Positions 16,083 through 23,792 of a stretch of 64,000 nt of DNA are shown one piece after another. The first letter of the stretch is position 1, and every line of letters starts with the position of its first letter. Under the pieces are notes generated by a model. The model had not been told where the DNA came from and did no database searches. It was given only the letters and a program-made list of their open reading frames with translations. Source of the stretch: VRUE01 sp963718755 (GTDB lineage Bacteria; Actinomycetota; Thermoleophilia; Solirubrobacterales; 70-9); NCBI GenBank assembly GCA_963718755.1, contig OY970376.1, forward strand, positions 2,512,002 to 2,576,001, written 5' to 3'. Position numbers and translations under genes: made by a program.

Positions 16083-16724
16083 CTAGGAAGCGAGCCTGGC
16101 CCTGCCCCAGACCAGCGGTTTGGTGATCGGCGGGGACTTGGGCAACTCTCCGCGCTCGACCGACTCGAGAGTAAGCGGCGAGGCTTCGATGTTGGCCACG
16201 GTGTCGCGGTTGCAGCGGCAGCCGTCGGCGAAGACCTTCCAGGGCCGCTCTAGGCGGTCCTGCCAGCGGGCGACGCTGGGACTCTCGGCGCGGACGTGCT
16301 CGACGAAGAGCAGCTGCCCGCCGGGTTTCAGCACCCTCGCGGCCTCGGCCAGGGCTGCGCGAGGATCGGGCACCGTGCAGAGGACCAGGGTGAAGACCGC
16401 GGTATCGAAGCTCGAGTCCTCGAAAGGGAGCTCTTCTGCACCGGCTTCGACCAGCTCGACCTCGGAGCTGGACTCGGCGATCTTGCGTCGCAGCCGCTTG
16501 GTCATATGCGGATCTGGCTCGGCCATCACGATCTGCTCGAGACCCTCTGGAAAGAGACCCAGGTTGGCGCCGGTCCCTGCGCCGATGTCGATCGTGTGCC
16601 CGCGCGCCGCCGCGAGCACCTCGCGCCTCCGCTCGCGCAGCCCCGCCTCCTCGGTCCCCTTCAGAAGCGGGTCATAGATCGCGGAGAAGACTCGCCCCCA
16701 CGTTGCGTTGTAGATCCGCCCCAT
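16083..16724 (-). CDS. UbiE/methyltransferase_11-type methyltransferase
   Basis: 213 residues from ATG at 16724. Motif I is IDIGAGTGANLGLFPEG, followed by MAEPDPHM, LPFEDSSFDTAVFTLVLC and EAARVLKPGGQLLFVEHV, the usual motif order. This branch resembles human METTL7-like and bacterial phospholipid or quinone methyltransferases, including the RWQDRLERPWKVFADGC region. It follows the SDR gene on the same strand by 48 bp. Substrate unknown. Confidence 0.88.
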   Translation of the reverse strand: MGRIYNATWGRVFSAIYDPLLKGTEEAGLRERRREVLAAARGHTIDIGAGTGANLGLFPEGLEQIVMAEPDPHMTKRLRRKIAESSSEVELVEAGAEELPFEDSSFDTAVFTLVLCTVPDPRAALAEAARVLKPGGQLLFVEHVRAESPSVARWQDRLERPWKVFADGCRCNRDTVANIEASPLTLESVERGELPKSPPITKPLVWGRARLAS

Positions 16725-16772
16725 CGCCTCTAGTGAAGCATTTGTGGGCCTGGAGACCCCCAAATGCTGCCG

Positions 16773-17657
16773 TCAGGCGGCGTCTCGCTGCGGCGTGGGC
16801 TCTGCTTTTTGTTCGAGTCCTGGCTCGCTGTGGGCGGCGCGATCCTCGTAGGCACGGCGAGCGCTGTGGTCGACTTCGGTCATCAGTTTGTCGACCTTCA
16901 TGAAGCGTCCCAGCGCCTCGCGCCAGGGGCGCGGCATCAGCGCTACGACCTTGAAGAGACCACCGTTGGCGCGCGGCACCCAGACGTCGAAGCGCGGCAC
17001 TTCGAGCGCATCGACGATCTCGTTGGCGACGTCCTCCGCCTCGACGGCTTTGATCATCTTCTGGCCGACGCCCGAGGTCAGCTCGGTGTTGACCACGGTC
17101 GGCATCACGCAGGCGATCTCGATGTCGGTGTCGCGCAGCTCGGCCCGCACGGCCTCGCTGATCCCGACCACGGCGTGCTTGGTGCCGGAGTAGGTGGCGA
17201 TCCCGGGGAAGCCGCCTTTGCCCGCCTGCGAGGCGAGGTTGACGATGTGGCCCGAGTTGCGCGGCCGCATCCGCTCGATCGCCAGCTGCATGCCGGTGAT
17301 AACGCCGAAGACGTTGATGTCGAGCTGGCGCCGGATCGAGTCCGCCGACTCCTCGGCGAACGGCGTCACCGGCATGATCCCGGCGTTGTTGACGACCACG
17401 TCGAGCGGGCCCAGCTCGCGCTCGGCGGTGTCGAGGAAGGCGGAGAAGGAGTCGCGATCGGTGACGTCGAGCGCGACGGCGATCGTGCCGCCGCCCAGCT
17501 CCGCCGCCGTCTGCTCGGCGAGCGCCAGGTCGAGGTCGCCGATCGCGACCCGGCAGCCCTTGCGGACCAGTACCGCCGCCGTCGCCTTGCCGATCCCCCG
17601 GGCCCCCCCGGTGATCGCCACGACCTTGCCGGGTAGAGCCTGTCGCTGCTTCGCCAT
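16773..17657 (-). CDS. Short-chain dehydrogenase/reductase
   Basis: 294 residues. The NAD(P) motif is TGGARGIG (about residues 16-23), with NNAG, catalytic Ser in NLASQAGKGG, and YSGTK giving the YxxxK motif. The C-terminal 50 residues are an extension with a charged tail. ATG at 17657 is preceded by a strong GGAGGAGG ribosome binding site. With the thiolase upstream it probably belongs to a lipid or steroid catabolic unit. Confidence 0.92.
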   Translation of the reverse strand: MAKQRQALPGKVVAITGGARGIGKATAAVLVRKGCRVAIGDLDLALAEQTAAELGGGTIAVALDVTDRDSFSAFLDTAERELGPLDVVVNNAGIMPVTPFAEESADSIRRQLDINVFGVITGMQLAIERMRPRNSGHIVNLASQAGKGGFPGIATYSGTKHAVVGISEAVRAELRDTDIEIACVMPTVVNTELTSGVGQKMIKAVEAEDVANEIVDALEVPRFDVWVPRANGGLFKVVALMPRPWREALGRFMKVDKLMTEVDHSARRAYEDRAAHSEPGLEQKAEPTPQRDAA

Positions 17658-17683
17658 GCCGGTCCTCCTCCTCCGGCGAACCC

Positions 17684-18877
17684 CTAGGCCGCCGGCTTGT
17701 AGACGGTGACCACGGCGGCGCCGCCGAGGCCGATGTTGTGCTGGAGGGCGGTTTTCGCGCCCTCTACCTGTCGCTTGTCGGCTTCCCCGCGCAGCTGCCA
17801 GGTCAGCTCCGAGCACTGCGCCAGGCCGGTCGCGCCGAGCGGGTGGCCCTTGGAGATCAAGCCGCCGGAGGGGTTGACGACGACCTTGCCGCCGTAGGTG
17901 GTCGCCTCTTCCTCGACCAGCTTGTGCGCCTCGCCCTCGGCCGCGAAGCCGAGCGCTTCGTAGGTGATGAGCTCGTTGGCGCTGAAGCAGTCGTGCAGCT
18001 CGCAGACGTCGACTTCCTCGGCGCTGATGCCGGCCTCGGCGTAGGCCTTCTCAGCCGCGGTCTTCGACATGTCGGAGCCGACGATCTTCATGCAGTCGGT
18101 GTCCTCGGCGAAGGTCGAGCTGAGGTCGGTGATCATCGACTGTCCGACGATCTCGATCGCCTGGCCACCGAGGTCGTGCTCTTCGACGTAGCGCTCGGAG
18201 GCGACGATCGCGCAGGCCGAGCCGTCGGAGGTCGGCGAGCACTGCAGCTTGGTCAGCGGGTCGTGGATCATCTTCGCCGCCTTGATGTCCTCGATCGTGT
18301 ACTCGTCCTGGAACTGGGCGTAGGGGTTGTTGACCGAGTGCTTGTGGTTCTTCCAGCCGATCCAGGCGTAGTGGTCGGGGTTGGAGCCGTACTTCTCCAT
18401 GTGGTCGCGGCCGGCGTTGCCGAACATCTGCGGTGCCGGCGGCGACTGCTCGGGGTCGCGGATCTCGAACATCTTCATCGCGTGCTTGTCGAGCGCGTTG
18501 GTGCGGTCGGTGTACTTGACGCCGAGCGATCCCTTCTCCATTTTCTCGAAGCCGACCGCCATCGCGCAATCGACCAGACCGCCCTTGACCGCCTGGCGGG
18601 CGAGGAACAGCGCCGAGGAGCCGGTCGAGCAGTTGTTATTGACGTTGACGACCGGAATTCCGGTTAGACCGAGCTGGTAGAGCGCCCGCTGGCCGTAGGT
18701 GGAGTCGCCGTAGCAGTAGCCGGCGAAGGCCTGCTCGACGTCCGTGTAGGGAATGCCGGCGTCGGCGAGCGCCTTCTCCCCCGCCTCCTTGGCCCAGTCC
18801 GGGTAGTCGCCCTCCTTCGTGCCGGGCTTCTCGAACTTGGTCATCCCGACTCCGATTACGTACGTGCGGTTGCTCAA
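17684..18877 (-). CDS. SCP2-type thiolase / lipid-transfer acetyl-CoA acetyltransferase
   Basis: 397 residues from a TTG at 18877 preceded by AGGAG. Nucleophilic Cys in NNNCSTGSSALFLARQ, HDCFSANEL with the conserved His, and GHPLGATGLAQ near the C-terminus replace the second-Cys motif of classical thiolases, as in sterol carrier protein x-type thiolases. It likely cleaves or condenses acyl-CoA thioesters in beta-oxidation of long or branched substrates. Downstream genes are SDR and methyltransferase on the same strand. Confidence 0.92.
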   Translation of the reverse strand: MSNRTYVIGVGMTKFEKPGTKEGDYPDWAKEAGEKALADAGIPYTDVEQAFAGYCYGDSTYGQRALYQLGLTGIPVVNVNNNCSTGSSALFLARQAVKGGLVDCAMAVGFEKMEKGSLGVKYTDRTNALDKHAMKMFEIRDPEQSPPAPQMFGNAGRDHMEKYGSNPDHYAWIGWKNHKHSVNNPYAQFQDEYTIEDIKAAKMIHDPLTKLQCSPTSDGSACAIVASERYVEEHDLGGQAIEIVGQSMITDLSSTFAEDTDCMKIVGSDMSKTAAEKAYAEAGISAEEVDVCELHDCFSANELITYEALGFAAEGEAHKLVEEEATTYGGKVVVNPSGGLISKGHPLGATGLAQCSELTWQLRGEADKRQVEGAKTALQHNIGLGGAAVVTVYKPAA

Positions 18878-18935
18878 AGTTTGCTCCTGTAGTCGCGCCG
18901 CCTCCGCGCGGCGTTTGGCTGGCTGGCCAAGAAAT

Positions 18936-20015
18936 CTACCGGGCGGCAGCTTTCGGCGGGGAGAGAGCATCACTGGACGCCTCCCCCTCCCCCCTCCGCG
19001 GATTCGACCAGAGCAGGAATGCGGCCGCGGCGATTGCGATGCCGATCGCGGTTCCGTAGGCGCGCTGGCCGGCTGCCTCCAGGGCGGGCTCGCCCAGGGT
19101 GTCGGCGAGCAGCACCGCGTAGGTGGTGATCCCGGTGGTGAAGATCGCGTACTGAACCGTCAGCGTCCCGTAGGCGACGGCGGTGGCGACGGTCAATGCG
19201 ATCGCCAAAGCGATGCCGTCGTCCTCGAGCCAGAAGGAGAGCGCCGTGGCGATCACCAGCCCGACCGCCGTGCCCGCGGCGCGCCAGATCAGGCGCTGAT
19301 TGGTTTCGCCGACTTCGGGCCGCAGCACAAAGAGAATCGTCAGCGGGATCCAGAACCCGTGCTCGTGCAGGCCGAGAAGCCAGTAGGCACCGACACCCGC
19401 CGCCATTGCCGTACCGAACCTGAGGGCGTGCCGGGCGGCGGTCGAGTCGAGGCTGAGGTTGGTCGAGAGGCTGCGCCTGGCTGCGCCGGGATCCCAGCGG
19501 TTCTCTCCCACCTCGGCCGCCCGGTCGCCGGCGGCGTAGACCGCGAGCGAGAAGGCGACCTGGAGCACGCCGCCGAGGCCGGCGAACAGCAGCGCCTCCG
19601 GCGCGTGGGAGACGGGGATCTCGAGGCCCTGGGAGATCAGCAGCGAGAGGGCGACGGTGAGACCGGCGATCGCGAGGCGCGGCGAGACCGCGAAGCCGTA
19701 GCCGGCGATCGCGCCGACGAGGCCCATCGTCGGCACCGCCAGCGCCGGCGAGTGCCCGGTGAGGACGCCGAGGGCGGCCGCGAGCGCGACGAGCGGCGTC
19801 ACCGCCGCCTGCCACGCTGCGCGGGTCCGTGCCGGCGCATCCAGCGCCGCGAAGCCGACGAAGAGCGCCCCGGTCGCCACCGCGCCCTTGCTCGAGCTGT
19901 CGACGCCCAGCTCGTAGAGCAGGGCCGCGCCGACCGGAAGCGCGACCAGAGCGCCGCGACGCAGCGTCGGGCCGGGCGCGCTGGGGCCGATTGCGAGGAG
20001 CGAGGACGCTTTCAG
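18936..20015 (-). CDS. FUSC-like inner-membrane protein, probable CTG start
   Basis: Multi-spanning protein with two halves of hydrophobic helices and a central soluble loop; LLGLHEHGFWIPLTILFVLRPEVGET matches the fusaric-acid-resistance/aromatic-acid exporter type. The first standard start codon in frame is GTG at 19880, but the preceding 45 codons are clearly coding (a TM segment, LVALPVGAALLYELGVD). I place the start at CTG 20015, exactly 7 nt after TAGACT, giving 359 residues. No ATG, GTG or TTG exists upstream in this frame. Confidence 0.8.
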   Translation of the reverse strand: MKASSLLAIGPSAPGPTLRRGALVALPVGAALLYELGVDSSSKGAVATGALFVGFAALDAPARTRAAWQAAVTPLVALAAALGVLTGHSPALAVPTMGLVGAIAGYGFAVSPRLAIAGLTVALSLLISQGLEIPVSHAPEALLFAGLGGVLQVAFSLAVYAAGDRAAEVGENRWDPGAARRSLSTNLSLDSTAARHALRFGTAMAAGVGAYWLLGLHEHGFWIPLTILFVLRPEVGETNQRLIWRAAGTAVGLVIATALSFWLEDDGIALAIALTVATAVAYGTLTVQYAIFTTGITTYAVLLADTLGEPALEAAGQRAYGTAIGIAIAAAAFLLWSNPRRGEGEASSDALSPPKAAAR

Positions 20016-20022
20016 GAGGCGC

Positions 20023-20036
20023 AGTCTAAGTACCCT
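20023..20036. promoter_or_regulatory. Divergent -10 elements for ccdA and the FUSC-like gene
   Basis: TAGACT (minus, 20028-20023) is 7 nt before the proposed CTG at 20015. TACCCT (plus, 20031-20036) is 8 nt before the ccdA GTG at 20045. Confidence 0.5.
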
Positions 20037-20044
20037 GGGGGGTC

Positions 20045-20806
20045 GTGATCCTTGCCGAGCTGAGCACCGACCCGACCGCCGGGATCGGCATCTTCGCCGC
20101 CCTCGCCGCGGGCGTCGTCTCCTTCCTCTCCCCCTGCGTCCTGCCGCTGGTCCCCGGCTACCTGTCGGCGGTCAGCGGCGTATCCCCCGCCGAGCTCGAC
20201 AGCGCCGGCTGGCGCCGCGTGCTGGGCCCGAGCCTGCTCTTCGTCGCCAGCTTCTCGGCGATCTTCATCATCCTGGGATTGACGGCGACCGGGCTCGGCT
20301 CGGCCCTGCAAGACCACCAGGAGCTGCTGAGCAAGATCTCAGCGGCGCTGATCATCGCGATGGGAGTGCTCTTCGTCGCCTCGCTCTTCGTCACCCGCCT
20401 CAACCGCGAGTGGCACGTCGATGCGCTGCTCGACCGGGCCGGCAAGGGCGGGCCAGTGGTCGCCGGCGCCGCCTTCGCGATTGCCTGGACGCCGTGCATC
20501 GGGCCGACGTTGGGCGCGATCCTCTCCGCCGCCTCGCTCTCGGGCTCGGCTGGCCGCGGCGCCTTCCTGCTCGCGGTCTATTCGGCCGGCCTGGCGATCC
20601 CCTTCCTTCTCACCGCCGTCGCCTTCTCGCGCATGACCACCGCCTTCGCCGTGGTCAAGCGCCACTACCAAGCGATAGTCGCCGCCGGCGGACTGATCCT
20701 GATCGCGATGGGTGTGCTGATCTGGACCGACCAGCTGACCCAGCTCAACATCGAGGCTCAGCGCCTGCTCAGCGAACTGGGCTTCGATTTTTGGAATTCC
20801 GTCTAG
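20045..20806 (+). CDS. ccdA: Cytochrome c biogenesis/thiol transporter CcdA
   Basis: 253 residues, about six transmembrane helices. The paired redox Cys are in SFLSPCVLPLVPGYLS and AWTPCIGPTLG, the diagnostic LSPC and TPC motifs of CcdA/DsbD. It carries reducing equivalents from cytoplasmic thioredoxin across the membrane. GTG start, leaderless type. No cytochrome c or ResB gene is adjacent in the window. Confidence 0.93.
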   Translation: MILAELSTDPTAGIGIFAALAAGVVSFLSPCVLPLVPGYLSAVSGVSPAELDSAGWRRVLGPSLLFVASFSAIFIILGLTATGLGSALQDHQELLSKISAALIIAMGVLFVASLFVTRLNREWHVDALLDRAGKGGPVVAGAAFAIAWTPCIGPTLGAILSAASLSGSAGRGAFLLAVYSAGLAIPFLLTAVAFSRMTTAFAVVKRHYQAIVAAGGLILIAMGVLIWTDQLTQLNIEAQRLLSELGFDFWNSV

Positions 20807-21024
20807 TTCTTCGCCGATGAGTCAATAGCCGATCGGCGGCAGGGCCCGGCGGGCCGGCCGTGCCGGTCGCAAATTGCGAGAAGGCTCTGCTCGACCCGGC
20901 GAAGGCCGTCGGCAGACTGATCAGGCGCCGTCGTGCGGCAGGTTCTTCTTTGCGCCGTAGGAATGGCCGGCGCGGGCGGGCGGCAAACTAGATTGCGCCC
21001 TCGCGGGGCATAGCTGTAACGCCG
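20807..21024. other. Gene-free stretch between ccdA and the IS110 transposase
   Basis: 218 bp with no credible ORF. It contains GC-rich dyads (GCCGATCGGC at 20828-20837, and TCGCA-AAT-TGCGA near 20868-20880). It must hold the 3' end of ccdA transcription and one end of the IS110 element. In the IS1111 subgroup a structured guide RNA is encoded downstream of the transposase, so this is one candidate place. Confidence 0.5.
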
Positions 21025-22257
21025 TCACCGCCCACGCCGATGCCGAGTCCGAGCGTAGCGCTCCTCGTCGAAGGGCTGTTGAGTTCGAAGCATCCGGTGG
21101 CAGAGCCGGCAGGCATGGCGGGCGAGGGCGACCCGGGCCTCGATCGGCCGCATGCCGCGGGCGCGCAGTTCGCGGTCGCGCTCTTTGAAAGCCACGCAGT
21201 GTTGGGAGAGTCCCCAGGCGATCCCCATCAGCGCATCGCGCCGCTCGCCCGGGGCCTGGCGGGAGATCGCCCTGGCTTTGCGGATCGTCGCCGACTCATA
21301 GCGCGCCGGAGCAAGGCCGGTGAAGGAGTAGAGGTGCTCGGCGGTGGGGAAGCGCTCGATTGGCAGGGCATGGACAGCGAAGGCCGCTGCCCGGGTGCCG
21401 GCGACCCCCGGCAACGTCGTCAGGATCTGCCCGGCGCTCTCGGCCAGCAACGCGGCGATCTGGGCCTCGACGGCCATCACGTCCGCTTCGAGCGCCCGCC
21501 AGCGGGCGACATCCCGCCTCAATCGCTCGGCTCGCAGCTCGGCGTCGGGCGGGGGTGCCAGGCAGCTGCCCCAGCGCTCCGCCCAGAGCTCCGCCGTGGC
21601 ACGGGAGAGCCGACGCGGCGCCCTGGCGATCAGCGAGCGAGGCGCCGGTGCTCGCCCGGCGAAGTCGACCGCGCAGGCGAGCACGGCCTGACCCGTCGGG
21701 GTCTCCAGGCCGAGGACCCGCCCGTGGCCCGCCGGGGCTGAGAGCCCGGGGCAGAGGCCGTTGAGCTGGTGGTGGAGGTGCTGGCGGACGATCGTGCGAG
21801 CGGCGATCAGGCGGCGCCGGTGGCGCACGGCGTCGAGCAGTGCCTCCAGGGTCCCGTCCTGGACGGGACGGCCGCGGCCCTGACGGGCGAGGGAGACGAG
21901 CGCGGCGCAATCGCGGTCGTCGTCCTTGAAGCGGCGCGAGCCGAGCTGAGTGCGCGCGGCCTGGGTCTCTGAGGGGGCGAAGAGACGGGTCGAGCCAGGT
22001 AGGCGTCGCTCGAGCTCGGCGACCCACGGCAGATGCAGCGAGCCGGTCGCCTCGATTGCGATCACCGTGTCGGGCGCGCCAGCGTCCTCGATCAATGCGC
22101 AGAGCCGCTCGATTCCTTCGCGCAGAGTCGGTAACGAAACGGGCTCCCCGATCAGTCCCTGTTCGCCGTTGGCTAACAGCACCCGGTTGGTGGCCTTGCC
22201 GGGGTCGATCGCCACCACCAGCGTCTTTGCAGGAAGCTCTGCGCTCACCAGGTCCAT
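21025..22257 (-). CDS. IS110-family transposase (DEDD recombinase)
   Basis: 410 residues. The N-terminal RuvC-like domain has D18 in VAIDPGKATN, E69 in VIAIEATG and the Asp cluster at 112-116 in FKDDDRDCAAL. The C-terminal Tnp_20 domain carries LTTLPGVAGTRAAAF and YSFTGLAPARYESATIRK with the candidate catalytic Ser. Both domains are complete, so the enzyme may be active. ATG at 22257. These recombinases act with an element-encoded bridge RNA. Confidence 0.93.
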   Translation of the reverse strand: MDLVSAELPAKTLVVAIDPGKATNRVLLANGEQGLIGEPVSLPTLREGIERLCALIEDAGAPDTVIAIEATGSLHLPWVAELERRLPGSTRLFAPSETQAARTQLGSRRFKDDDRDCAALVSLARQGRGRPVQDGTLEALLDAVRHRRRLIAARTIVRQHLHHQLNGLCPGLSAPAGHGRVLGLETPTGQAVLACAVDFAGRAPAPRSLIARAPRRLSRATAELWAERWGSCLAPPPDAELRAERLRRDVARWRALEADVMAVEAQIAALLAESAGQILTTLPGVAGTRAAAFAVHALPIERFPTAEHLYSFTGLAPARYESATIRKARAISRQAPGERRDALMGIAWGLSQHCVAFKERDRELRARGMRPIEARVALARHACRLCHRMLRTQQPFDEERYARTRHRRGR

Positions 22258-22337
22258 CGAACAACCTCCCTCTTTATAGAAAGAGAAAGACCCTCTCCGA
22301 CCGGCAGAGAGGGCCTTATCTCAGGCCGGTTGTTCGA
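22257..22337 (-). ncRNA. Structured 5' flank of the IS110 gene, possible guide RNA or subterminal repeat
   Basis: TCGAACAACC (22257-22266, overlapping the transposase ATG) and GGTTGTTCGA (22328-22337) form a perfect 10-bp inverted repeat. Inside, CCCTCTC and GAGAGGG (22291-22297 and 22307-22313) make a 7-bp stem. At 81 nt it is shorter than known bridge RNAs, so it may be only a terminal structure. Confidence 0.35.
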
Positions 22338-22343
22338 CGGCTA

Positions 22344-22622
22344 TCAGCTGTTGGCCGGAGCGACGGTCTCGACCTCGCGGCCGATCGCCTCGGTCTCCTC
22401 GAGGCCGGTGTCGTCGAGCTCGCGCGAGCAGACGATGCGGAAGCGCCCCGTGCCGATCGCCGAGTCCGGCACCACCGGCAGCCCGCGGATCTGGTCCCAC
22501 CCGAGCCGTTCGACCTCGAACGGATTCATCCGCACCTCGGCCGCCGGGAAAGGGCAGCTCTGGTTGTGCTGATCGATCGCCTTGGAGATCGCCTCCAGGT
22601 TCTTCGCCTCGGGGGAAGCCAC
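22344..22622 (-). CDS. Conserved hypothetical protein
   Basis: 92 residues from GTG at 22622. Contains NPFEVERLGWDQIRGLPVVPD and GTGRFRIVCSRE, a pattern I recall from small actinobacterial proteins of unknown function. One Cys near residue 23 and one near 65. It ends 7 bp from the IS110 end, apparently intact. Role unknown. Confidence 0.65.
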   Translation of the reverse strand: MASPEAKNLEAISKAIDQHNQSCPFPAAEVRMNPFEVERLGWDQIRGLPVVPDSAIGTGRFRIVCSRELDDTGLEETEAIGREVETVAPANS

Positions 22623-22676
22623 GGGGGCTCAGGATTGCAGACCGATGCCGTCCCGGGCCCTCCCTACGATCGGTGG

Positions 22677-23762
22677 GTGGCCGCTACGCGGACGATCGCG
22701 CATCTGGATATGGACGCCTTCTACGCGTCGGTTGAGCTGCGGCGGCGGCCGGAGCTGAAGGGGAAGCCGGTGGTGGTCTGCGGGTCGGGGCCGCGGGCGG
22801 TCGTCACCACCGCCAGCTACGAGGCGCGCAAGCTGGCTGGGATCCACTCGGCGATGCCTGCGGCGGTTGCGCGGCGGCGGCTGCCCGATGCCGTCTATCT
22901 CCAGCCCGACTTCAGCGTCTACCGCGAGGCCTCCCGGCAGGTGATGGGGATCCTGCGGGCCAACGCCGAGACGGTCGAGGTCGTCGGCCTCGACGAGGCC
23001 TACCTCGACCTCACCGGGCTCTTCGCCCCCAAGGCGACGATGCGGCGGATCTCCACCGAGATCCGTGGGGACACCGGCCTTACCTGCTCGGTCGGCATCT
23101 CCGAGAACCGGCTGCTGGCCAAGATCACGAGCGAGCTGGGCAAGCCCGCCGGCTTGGTCGTCCTCTCGCGCGCCGAAGCGCTGGAGCGGTTCGCGGGCGA
23201 CTCGCCCGGGCTGGTCCCCGGCATCGGCCCGAAAACCGTGATCCGACTGGAGAAGATGGGGATACGGACCCTGGCCCAACTGCGGGATCACGACCCGGAG
23301 GCGCTCGAGCGCGCATTCGGCCCGCGTGCCGGCCGCTGGCTGCCCGCTCGCGCCCGCTTCGAAGACGAGACCCCGATCGCGGTGGAGCGCGAGACCAAGT
23401 CGCAGTCGACCGAGATCACCTTCGACGTCGACGTCGCCGACGACACCGAGATGGCTACGCACATCACCTCGCTCGCCGAGGAGCTTTGCCGGCGTCTGTG
23501 CGCCCGCGATCTCGCCGGGCGGACGATCGGGATCAAGGTGCGGCTCGACGATTGGACCAACGTCACCCGGGCCCACACTGTCGGCGAGCCAACCAACGAC
23601 CCCCAGCTGGTCATCGCCGTTGCCCTGGACCTTTTGCGGGCCTACTCTCCACCGCGCCCCGTGAGGCTGCTCGGCGTGCGGGTGGCCGGTTTCGGCAGCG
23701 AGGAAAGCGCCGAGGAGCCGGCGCAGGAGAAGGCGCAGCTGCAGCTCGCAGTTGCTGATTGA
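22677..23762 (+). CDS. dinB: DNA polymerase IV (Y family)
   Basis: 361 residues. Translesion polymerase with catalytic acids in HLDMDAFYASVE and GLDEAYLDLTG, the fingers YEARKLAGIHSAMPA, the HhH segment VPGIGPKTVIRLEKMGI and a little-finger domain. The C-terminus ends in QLQLAV, a plausible sliding-clamp-binding motif. GTG at 22677 is 6 nt after TACGAT, hence probably leaderless. Confidence 0.95.
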   Translation: MAATRTIAHLDMDAFYASVELRRRPELKGKPVVVCGSGPRAVVTTASYEARKLAGIHSAMPAAVARRRLPDAVYLQPDFSVYREASRQVMGILRANAETVEVVGLDEAYLDLTGLFAPKATMRRISTEIRGDTGLTCSVGISENRLLAKITSELGKPAGLVVLSRAEALERFAGDSPGLVPGIGPKTVIRLEKMGIRTLAQLRDHDPEALERAFGPRAGRWLPARARFEDETPIAVERETKSQSTEITFDVDVADDTEMATHITSLAEELCRRLCARDLAGRTIGIKVRLDDWTNVTRAHTVGEPTNDPQLVIAVALDLLRAYSPPRPVRLLGVRVAGFGSEESAEEPAQEKAQLQLAVAD

Positions 23763-23792
23763 ACTCCCGCCTCGGTCTGCGAAGATGGAGCG

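Larger units (their letters stand above)
20900..22337 (-). mobile_element. IS110-family insertion element, approximate bounds
   Basis: A single complete transposase ORF with short flanks. The upstream boundary is probably near 22337, where a 10-bp inverted repeat ends 7 bp before the next gene's stop. The downstream boundary lies somewhere in 20807-21024 and cannot be fixed, because IS110 elements make no target duplication. It sits between ccdA and a small conserved gene without breaking either. Confidence 0.6.
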
